From positions 90,797 through 135,435 of the forward strand of contig CAMJZA010000001.1 of the NCBI GenBank assembly GCA_946410085.1: a stretch of DNA of 44,639 nt, in the 5' to 3' direction. The translations under genes and the position numbers were made by a program. Shown piece after piece: positions 6,965 to 12,182 of the stretch. Source of the DNA: an uncultured Treponema sp. GTDB lineage: Bacteria > Spirochaetota > Spirochaetia > Treponematales > Treponemataceae. The notes under the pieces are model-generated. The model made no database searches. It saw nothing but the letters and a program-made list of their open reading frames with translations, and was not told the DNA's origin. Positions within the stretch are counted from its first letter, which is position 1. Each line of letters begins with the position of its first letter.

Positions 6965-7250
6965 GGATGAAATAATCTTTGAATGGGATCCTGTCAAAGC
7001 GGAATTGAATTATACGAAACACAAAGTAACTTTTGAGGAAGCGAAAAGTGTTTTCTATGATGAAAACGCTATCTTAATTGCAGACCCGGATCATTCAAGT
7101 ATGGATGAAGACAGGTTTGTAATGCTTGGACTGAGTTCATAGTTACATATGCTGGTTGTCTGTCACTGTTATAGAGAAAATGACAGAATTAGAATCATAC
7201 CGGCAAGAAAAGCAAATACACTTGAAGCTGCACAGTATGGGGGAAAATAA
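6963..7250 (+). pseudogene. brnT: BrnT-type toxin gene interrupted by an in-frame TAG
   Basis: The frame opens MDEIIFEWDPVKAELNYTKH, typical of BrnT (a RelE-fold ribonuclease toxin). It continues VTFEEAKSVFYDENA and DRFVMLGLSS, then meets TAG at 7140-7142. The same frame then resumes with LHMLVVCHCYRENDRIRIIP and ends GGK at a TAA (7248-7250), exactly the expected C-terminal half. A single substitution, for example AAG to TAG, explains it. Full length would be 95 codons, usual for BrnT. The truncated 59-aa product lacks the His and Arg residues of the C-terminal half and is presumably inactive. An upstream TTG at 6924 is a poorer start. Confidence 0.85.
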
Positions 7251-7251
7251 A

Positions 7252-7464
7252 ATGAGAGATAATTATGATTTTTCAAATGGGATAAAAAATCCTTATACAG
7301 ACAGACTCAAAAAACAGATTACAATTCGCCTTGACGATCAGGTGATTGAATATTTTAAGAATATGGCAGACGAAACAGGTATGCCTTATCAAAATATAAT
7401 CAACTATTATCTTCTGGACTGTGTAAAAGAAAAGAAACATTTGGAAGTTGCATTTAGTAAATAA
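7252..7464 (+). CDS. brnA: BrnA-type antitoxin
   Basis: The 70-aa protein opens MRDNYDFSNGIKNPYTDRLK and continues KQITIRLDDQVIEYFKNMAD and TGMPYQNIINYYLLDC. This is the BrnA pattern: a toxin-binding N-terminus and a ribbon-helix-helix DNA-binding C-terminus. It starts 1 nt after the toxin stop at 7250, behind GGGGGA. It should bind BrnT and repress the operon at the AT palindrome near 6946-6964. With the toxin broken, the antitoxin may persist as a repressor or as protection against related toxins. attC site 3 begins 2 nt after its stop, so toxin, antitoxin and attC formed one cassette. Confidence 0.9.
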   Translation: MRDNYDFSNGIKNPYTDRLKKQITIRLDDQVIEYFKNMADETGMPYQNIINYYLLDCVKEKKHLEVAFSK

Positions 7465-7466
7465 TC

Positions 7467-7529
7467 ATATAACAAAGGTTCGTAACCGACAGCGGGTCAA
7501 GCCTGCTGCGGTACAACCAGTTGTTATGT
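7467..7529 (+). other. attC-like recombination site 3 (63 bp)
   Basis: It has the same 63-bp length and layout as site 1. Outer arms ATATAAC and GTTATGT pair with one G-T wobble; inner arms GGTT/AACC, GTA/TAC and CCG/CGG pair; CAGCGGG pairs with CCTGCTG through one wobble. Extrahelical C, A and A lie on the left arm. The changes relative to site 1 either keep pairing or fall in an unpaired base, as expected if the folded form is selected. The conserved leader runs on to about 7549. Confidence 0.8.
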
Positions 7530-7581
7530 GGACGCCCGCACTGGGGCGCATGGAGAAAAAAATGAATGCAGGGGGTGAATT

Positions 7582-7797
7582 ATGGGCGAAGCATTGTTGC
7601 AGATGCATGAATCTCTTGACGAGCCATCCTGTCGCAATGCCTGTAGTTTCATTTCGTATCTTGTTTACAGGCAGGATTAAGGTAAAACAGCATCGCAGAA
7701 TCATATTGATAAGTTCTCTGGCATTATGGATGATGAGACGGCGAATCAAATGCTGGAGGCTGTGCAGGAGTGCCGGAGAATAGAACCTGATGAGTGA
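7582..7797 (+). pseudogene. Antitoxin-like gene broken by an in-frame TAA
   Basis: From an ATG at 7582, behind GGGGGTGA, the frame reads MGEALLQMHESLDEPS, then ISYLVYRQD and a TAA at 7678-7680. The same frame continues with NHIDKFSGIMDDETANQM and LEAVQECRRIEPDE to a TGA at 7795. The tail, an IDKF-G motif followed by an acidic helix, resembles small antitoxins encoded upstream of PIN-domain toxins (DUF2281 or VapB-like). I could not assign a family firmly. The frame is not strongly AT-biased, unlike cassettes 1-3. It starts right after the conserved leader of attC site 3, so it was the first gene of the next cassette. Confidence 0.5.
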
Positions 7798-7802
7798 AAT
7801 TA

Positions 7803-7831
7803 TTGAAGCGCATTGAAATATGTGCTATATT
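7803..7831 (+). promoter_or_regulatory. Promoter of the second toxin-antitoxin remnant
   Basis: TTGAAG (7803-7808), a 17-bp spacer and TATATT (7826-7831) are followed by AAGGAGG (7837-7843) and an ATG at 7850. Expression signals are intact although the gene is not. Confidence 0.55.
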
Positions 7832-7849
7832 GATGCAAGGAGGTTTTGT

Positions 7850-8060
7850 ATGCTTTCAGTACGTGGATATTATGAGAATGGCGTATGTGTGCCGACAGAA
7901 ACTCTTAATCTGGAAGATAGGCAACAGGTGATTCATAAAGGCAATGGATTCTCTGCAATTGGCGACTGCGGTACAAAATCGCTGTGATGTGTTTTTGACG
8001 AACGATAAACAATTAAGGCAGATAGAGGAACTCAAGGTTCTGCTTGTTGAGGAGCTGTGA
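7850..8060 (+). pseudogene. Antitoxin/PIN-toxin deletion remnant (VapBC-like)
   Basis: The frame from 7850 reads MLSVRGYYENGVCVPTETLN, then RQQVI, an antitoxin N-terminus. It then shifts into unrelated residues and stops at 7987. In another frame from about 7941 the sequence reads AMDSLQLATAVQNRCDVFLT, then NDKQLRQIEELKVLLVEEL to a TGA at 8058-8060. This is the C-terminal end of a PIN-domain ribonuclease (the A-x-D-x-x-x-A and T-x-D segments). One internal deletion therefore removed the antitoxin C-terminus and most of the toxin, and joined the stumps out of frame. No attC-like site follows before the second HU module. Confidence 0.65.
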
Positions 8061-8212
8061 GCTTCCCTTGCCTTGAAGCTGCGTTGGGCCTCGGACTTTT
8101 TCCTGGCCGTGTAGGCTTTGTAGTTGCCCCCGTGTTGCAAGAAAAAATGACAAAACCATTTTAAGTTGTTACATTATATCGTTTTATTTTGAGCTTACAT
8201 ACTACAGAAAAA

Positions 8213-8257
8213 CTCCTCCCGGTGATGTATATTTCCGGTACATCAATTTTGAGGAGG
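8213..8257 (+). promoter_or_regulatory. Hairpin sequestering the ribosome-binding site of HU copy 2
   Basis: CTCCTC (8213-8218) pairs with GAGGAG (8251-8256), and TGATGTA (8223-8229) with TACATCA (8239-8245). The Shine-Dalgarno lies in the closing stem, so translation should be low unless the stem is opened by heat, a protein or a ligand. It could equally be a DNA operator read by HU itself. Confidence 0.6.
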
Positions 8258-8262
8258 ACGAT

Positions 8263-9042
8263 ATGTCTGAAACGTTACAAACGAGCTTCAGTAATACTGA
8301 GGCAAAGGGAAGGATCACGCTGTTCAGGAATTACCTTGACGGCGGGAATGGCTATTACGGAAGGTTCAACCGCAACACCGTAACGATGCGAACGCTCATA
8401 GCCCGCATTCAGGCCCGGAAGGCCGGAACCAACGAGCTGAACGTGCAGGAGATTGCAGGGTTCCTGAAAGAGGAAATCCTTGCGGCCCTGCGGAACGGTG
8501 AAGCGGTGAACGTCATGGACCTGGGAACCCTGTTCATCGCCACGAGGGGAAAGTATGACGGCAGTTCCTTTGTGGCAGCAGGCGGCCGTCCGCCCCTGCA
8601 GGTGAAGTTCACCCCCTCCGGGCTGACGCAGGGGACGGTGGACAACATCCGCATAGAGGATGTCCGCCTGTCCGATACCGCGATGCGGATACAGTCTGTG
8701 CTTGACCGCTATACCGGGGAGGAGAACTGCATCATGACGGTCGGGAAGGAAGTCAGCCTGAAGGGTGAACTGCTCAAGGTCGGCGGAACTGACAGCGGCG
8801 TGTTCCTGAGTCCTGTTGACGGCAATGGAAATGCGTCGCAGGACAGGAGTACGTGGTTGCGCTGCGAGCGGCTGACCCGGAACGGTAACGGTGAGCTGAG
8901 CTTCTATGTTCCTGACAGTGCCGTGCCTGAGGCCGGTTACCGGATTCTCGTGCGGTCGCAGTTCTCCCGCAGTAAGACGGGGAAGAGCCTGAGCTTTGTC
9001 AGGACTGCGGAGTCCTGCGTCCTGACGGCAAGGAACGCGTAA
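8263..9042 (+). CDS. HU-like DNA-binding protein with DUF4469 domain
   Basis: The 259-aa protein has an HU/IHF-related N-terminal domain (about residues 15-120; TMRTLIARIQARKAGTNELN, VQEIAGFLKEEILAALRNGE and VNVMDLGTLFIATRGKY). A C-terminal Ig-like DUF4469 domain follows (about 125-255; SGVFLSPVDGNG, LSFYVPDSAVPEAGYRILVR, SQFSRSKTGKSLSFVRTAE). The family is found in Bacteroidetes and spirochaetes; its role is not established beyond presumed DNA binding. The start at 8263 follows GAGGAGG inside a hairpin. It is the intact paralogue of the truncated gene at 3588, and both copies end in an integron-like core site. It may shape the recombining DNA, or simply be a duplicated host gene used as an insertion platform. 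Confidence 0.85.
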   Translation: MSETLQTSFSNTEAKGRITLFRNYLDGGNGYYGRFNRNTVTMRTLIARIQARKAGTNELNVQEIAGFLKEEILAALRNGEAVNVMDLGTLFIATRGKYDGSSFVAAGGRPPLQVKFTPSGLTQGTVDNIRIEDVRLSDTAMRIQSVLDRYTGEENCIMTVGKEVSLKGELLKVGGTDSGVFLSPVDGNGNASQDRSTWLRCERLTRNGNGELSFYVPDSAVPEAGYRILVRSQFSRSKTGKSLSFVRTAESCVLTARNA

Positions 9043-9332
9043 GGCGGCTGGGGAACAGATCTGTTCGGAAGCTAACCGGCTTTCCGGACAGGTCAAATTC
9101 TTTTCCGGCAGGGGCGGGCAGAGCGGCCTGTTCCTGCCGGTGTAAGGGCAGGATACTGTCGTTGCCGGACGCAGGGCAGGAGCGTGTGCCGGGACAGCTT
9201 ACGCCCATCTGAGTAAAATACTTGCCGCGGTCGACAAAAGCGTGTATAGCAATGATATGGTATGTCCGGCGGGCATTTTATACCGACAGTTTTCGCAGGG
9301 CAAGATGCTTGCACTGGATACGGAGAATATCT

Positions 9333-9359
9333 GTTATGTGGACGCCCGCACTGGGGCGC
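9333..9359 (+). other. Integron-like core site with conserved leader (array end)
   Basis: GTTATGT (9333-9339) is followed by the GGACGCCCGCACTGGGGCGC leader, identical to that at 4123-4142. After it comes host DNA, with no further cassette. The left side is the HU-module tail, as at 4116. Confidence 0.55.
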
Positions 9360-9399
9360 TTTCCGGAAGCGGAGCATAGCGGCGGAGACAGCCTTGCAT

Positions 9400-9446
9400 A
9401 AAAAAAAGCCCCGCGTCCGGCAGTTTTGCAGCTGACCGGGTGCGGG
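9400..9446 (-). terminator. Rho-independent terminator after fucU
   Basis: On the minus strand, CCCGCACCCGG and CCGGACGCGGG arms close a hairpin followed by eight T (plus-strand A run 9400-9407). It lies 20 bp beyond the fucU stop and closes the reductase-fucU operon. Confidence 0.75.
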
Positions 9447-9465
9447 ACTGCAGAGGACCATCCTG

Positions 9466-9900
9466 CTATTTTTCCAGTACGAGGCCTTTTTTCAGGAGGA
9501 TGTTCGCATACTGGGCCGTTTCGCTCGTTGCAATGATGGCGTACGCCTTTTTTGCGCGCTCATAGAACTCAAAGCGGTCAATGTGCGTCATCCTGGAAAA
9601 GCCCTTGTCACCGGCTGCGGCAATGCGCTCATAGTCCTTCCACACGGGAATATCCATGTCCCTGTCGCAGTCCATCTTTTCCATCAGGACAAAGTTGTCG
9701 GTGTAGGAGTCGAGCGGCAGCAGCCTGAGCACTGCTTCCAGCACTTCCGGCCCGCTGTGGCCGTCAAGGCGTACCAGCTTGTTGGCAAGGCTTGCGCCCG
9801 GGAAGTTGCCGTCCGCAATGATGATTTCATCGCCGTGCCCCATCTCCATGAGGATCTTGAGCAGTTCCGGGCTCAGGATAGAGGGAATACCTTTCAGCAT
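9466..9900 (-). CDS. fucU: L-fucose mutarotase (FucU/RbsD family)
   Basis: The 144-aa protein begins MLKGIPSILSPELLKILMEM and continues GHGDEIIIADGNFPGASLAN, the FucU signature with its conserved His and Asp. The length matches the family. FucU interconverts alpha and beta anomers of L-fucose and related sugars in the cytosol, feeding isomerases or dehydrogenases. The gene overlaps the dehydrogenase upstream by 7 nt, so they are translationally linked. In this locus the substrate may be L-fucose from xyloglucan side chains or another pyranose, which cannot be settled from sequence. Confidence 0.88.
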   Translation of the reverse strand: MLKGIPSILSPELLKILMEMGHGDEIIIADGNFPGASLANKLVRLDGHSGPEVLEAVLRLLPLDSYTDNFVLMEKMDCDRDMDIPVWKDYERIAAAGDKGFSRMTHIDRFEFYERAKKAYAIIATSETAQYANILLKKGLVLEK

Positions 9901-10961
9901 TGTGTGAGCTCCTCGTCAAAGCAGACGGCGACCTTGCCGCAGTTGCCGCTCGCCATGAGCGCATATGCTTCACCGGCTTTTTCGAGCGGGAAGCGGTGGG
10001 TGATGAGGTCTGCCGGATGGATGTTCCAGCGGACAAGGCGTTCGACCAGGTCTTCCATCTTCCAGATGGACGTAACCCATGAACCGAAAATCGATTTCTG
10101 GTCGTGCAGCATATCCGGGGAGGGGTTAAAGTGGACGGTGCCGCCCTCGCCGACGAATGCGATCTTGCCCCACTTGCGCGTTGCACGGATTGCAACCTGC
10201 CGGGCCGGGTCTGCGGCAGAAGCGTCGATTGCCTTTTCGACGCCGTTGCCGCCGGTAATCGCCTTTATCTTGTCAACGACATCGTCGGAGGGGGTAAAGG
10301 CGTGGTCAACGAGGCCCTTTTCCTTTGCGATGCGGATGCGCTCTTCGTTCGTGTCCATGCCGATGAGCAGGTTTGCGCCCATTGCACGGCAGAGCATGAG
10401 GGCGGCAAGGCCGACTGGTCCCAGGCCGGTAACGAGGACTGCATCGTTGCCGGAAATGCCGATTTTTTCGATTGCTTCATACACCGTACCGAATCCGCAG
10501 GCAACCTGTGCGCCGTCCGCATAGGACAGGGAGTCGGGCAGGGCAACGAGGTCCTTTTCGTCGCAGAGCATGTATTCTGCCATGCCGCCGTCGCGCTGCC
10601 AGCCGTATGCTGCGCGGAGCCTGCTCGTGCAGGAAATCATGAAGCCCTGCCGGCACTCGTGGCAGACGCCGCAGCCGGAAATATGGTACACGATGACGCG
10701 GTCGCCTTTCTTGAAGCGGCGCAGGCCGGGTCCTTCCTCGACAATCTGGCCGCAGGGTTCGTGACCGGCAATCTTGTTCTGGTAGCCTTCCGGCCCCTTG
10801 CCGACGTGCTCGCGGTAAATGCAGCGGATGTCTGATCCGCAGATCGTGCAGCATTTGGTCTTTACGAGCACCTGGCCGTAGCCCGGCTTGGGGATGTCGT
10901 ATTCCATCATCTTGACCGTGCTGTCGCCCGGCAGCATCGCACCTTTCATCTTTCCTTCCAT
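9894..10961 (-). CDS. Zinc-dependent medium-chain alcohol/sugar dehydrogenase
   Basis: The MDR-family protein (355 aa from the ATG at 10961) shows the catalytic zinc site (CTICGSD and AGHEPCG) and the structural-zinc cysteines GCGVCHECRQGFMISC. Its Rossmann motif is VTGLGPVGLAALML, around the middle. These enzymes oxidise alcohols or polyols with NAD(P)+. Clustered with FucU and an aldo/keto reductase, a fucose or polyol dehydrogenase role is plausible but unproven. AGAGG precedes 10961. A GTG at 10970 overlaps that site and is less likely, and an ATG at 10949 with GGAAGG is an alternative. Confidence 0.85.
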   Translation of the reverse strand: MEGKMKGAMLPGDSTVKMMEYDIPKPGYGQVLVKTKCCTICGSDIRCIYREHVGKGPEGYQNKIAGHEPCGQIVEEGPGLRRFKKGDRVIVYHISGCGVCHECRQGFMISCTSRLRAAYGWQRDGGMAEYMLCDEKDLVALPDSLSYADGAQVACGFGTVYEAIEKIGISGNDAVLVTGLGPVGLAALMLCRAMGANLLIGMDTNEERIRIAKEKGLVDHAFTPSDDVVDKIKAITGGNGVEKAIDASAADPARQVAIRATRKWGKIAFVGEGGTVHFNPSPDMLHDQKSIFGSWVTSIWKMEDLVERLVRWNIHPADLITHRFPLEKAGEAYALMASGNCGKVAVCFDEELTQC

Positions 10962-11102
10962 ATTTTGCACCTCTTGTGTATTGAATGTATCTGTTGTCCG
11001 GCGGGTCCCGACAATATCAAAAATGAAGGGGAACCCGTCGGGGGGATTCCTTCATTTTTGCCTGCGTCCCGCCGGCCGCTGTCTTACACGGTATAGGTAA
11101 GT

Positions 11103-12104
11103 TTATTTCTCTATGACCCCGTTTTCGTCCCAGAGCTTGTGCCAGTTGTCGCCGCAGCCGTCCCACAGGAAGACCTGGCCCTTTATGAGCCGGCAGTTCC
11201 GGTCGTCGGCGGCGATGGCCTGCATTTCCGCATCGGTGAGCGGGTCGCTCAGCAGGCATTCCAGGTTGGAAACGATGTTCTTCTCCTTCGTTGAAAAGGG
11301 AATCGGCACGTGGCCGCGCTGGTGGGCCCACTTGAGGCAGACTGCGGCGGGGTGGCATCCGTGGGCGGCTGCGGCGGCCTTGACCGACGGCATTTCCATG
11401 TCAACCACGTCATTGGCGGTCGTGTCGCGTTCCGGGCGGTTCGGCGAGCCGAGCGGGCAGTAACCGATGATGCCGATGCCCTGCGCCTTCACGTAGTCGT
11501 AGAAGTCTTTCTGCTGGAACGAAGGATGCAGTTCCATCTCGTTGAAGGCCGGCTTGATGCGGCAGTCGCGCAGGACCAGCTCAAGTTTGGGCCGGGTCAT
11601 GTTGCTGACGCCCAGGTGCCTGACAAGTCCTGCGTCGACAAGCTGTTCAAGTTCGTGCCAGAGGGTCATGAACTCTTCGTGGATATAGGGGCGGGCAGAA
11701 GCAGCCCGGCTCGTGACGTCGCAGTGCGCTTCGTGCGCATTCGGGAATGGCCAGTGCACGAGGTAGAGGTCCAGGTAGTCGAGCCCCAGGTCGGAAAGCG
11801 ACTTTTTGAACGTTTCCGTGCAGACGCCGGGGGCATGCCTGTCGTTCCACAGCTTGCTCGTAATCCACAGCTCGTCCCGCCTGAGTGCGGGCAGGCCGTC
11901 TATCTGGCCCGCCATGGCCCGGCGCAGGACCTCACCGATTTCCTTTTCGTTGCCGTAGACTGCGGCGCAGTCGATGTGGCGGTAGCCTGCCTTGAGGGCC
12001 GTTGCCACTGCCTCGGAAACGACGGCGGCATCTGCATGGTCGCTGCCGAATGTCCCGAAACCGACGGCAGGTATGCCGAATTCCATTGTTTTCGTAAACT
12101 TCAT
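11103..12104 (-). CDS. Aldo/keto reductase
   Basis: This 333-aa TIM-barrel reductase has the AKR tetrad in order: Asp and Tyr in AGYRHIDCAAVYGNEKEIG, Lys in LWITSKLW, and His in LYLVHWPFPN. The later PIPFSTKEKNIVSN matches the NADPH-phosphate-binding region. It reduces sugar aldehydes or ketones to polyols with NADPH. AAGGAGAT precedes the ATG. It is the first gene of the AKR-dehydrogenase-fucU run, with a tandem candidate operator 27 bp upstream of its start. A reductase-dehydrogenase pair could convert an aldose to a ketose through the polyol. Confidence 0.87.
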   Translation of the reverse strand: MKFTKTMEFGIPAVGFGTFGSDHADAAVVSEAVATALKAGYRHIDCAAVYGNEKEIGEVLRRAMAGQIDGLPALRRDELWITSKLWNDRHAPGVCTETFKKSLSDLGLDYLDLYLVHWPFPNAHEAHCDVTSRAASARPYIHEEFMTLWHELEQLVDAGLVRHLGVSNMTRPKLELVLRDCRIKPAFNEMELHPSFQQKDFYDYVKAQGIGIIGYCPLGSPNRPERDTTANDVVDMEMPSVKAAAAAHGCHPAAVCLKWAHQRGHVPIPFSTKEKNIVSNLECLLSDPLTDAEMQAIAADDRNCRLIKGQVFLWDGCGDNWHKLWDENGVIEK

Positions 12105-12130
12105 ATAATCTCCTTGTAACGCCCCATAAC

Positions 12131-12161
12131 GAAACGCTTTATACCGAAACGCTTTATACTG
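12131..12161 (-). promoter_or_regulatory. Tandem candidate operator upstream of the aldo/keto reductase
   Basis: Two adjoining copies of GAAACGCTTTATACYG, with a 15-bp period, fill the 78-bp gap between the GH31 gene and the reductase. A close match, GAAGCGCTTTTTACCG, lies before uxaC (20774-20789). The core AANCGCTT with a central CG suits a LacI-family repressor. On the minus strand each copy contains TATAAA, a possible -10. Confidence 0.5.
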
Positions 12162-12182
12162 CTTGCTGCCGTGTGCTGCTGC

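Larger units (their letters stand above)
8126..9359 (+). repeat. HU-module direct repeat, right copy (complete)
   Basis: It consists of a leader with hairpin, the intact HU-like gene, a 290-bp non-coding tail (9043-9332) and a core site. The tail has no gene I can support. It contains the 14-bp palindrome GAACAGATCTGTTC (9053-9066) and the 9-bp repeat linked to the deletion in the left copy. From 9181 on, the tail matches 3963-4115 of the left copy with roughly ten substitutions. Confidence 0.85.

Noticed and set aside
7156..7251. Separate short gene or N-terminal extension of brnA
   Set aside because: This stretch is the C-terminal half of brnT in another frame; brnA starts at 7252 behind its own ribosome site.
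7448..7783. 111-aa plus-strand protein across attC site 3
   Set aside because: It runs through the attC-like site, has no conserved features, and overlaps the antitoxin-like frame in another register.
4116..9359. Integron integrase or transposase inside the island
   Set aside because: No frame in 3.2-9.4 kb shows tyrosine-recombinase or transposase motifs; an integrase could lie outside the window.
9583..10835. Long plus-strand frames antisense to fucU and the dehydrogenase
   Set aside because: They are shadows of GC-rich minus-strand genes; the minus-strand proteins carry clear family motifs.
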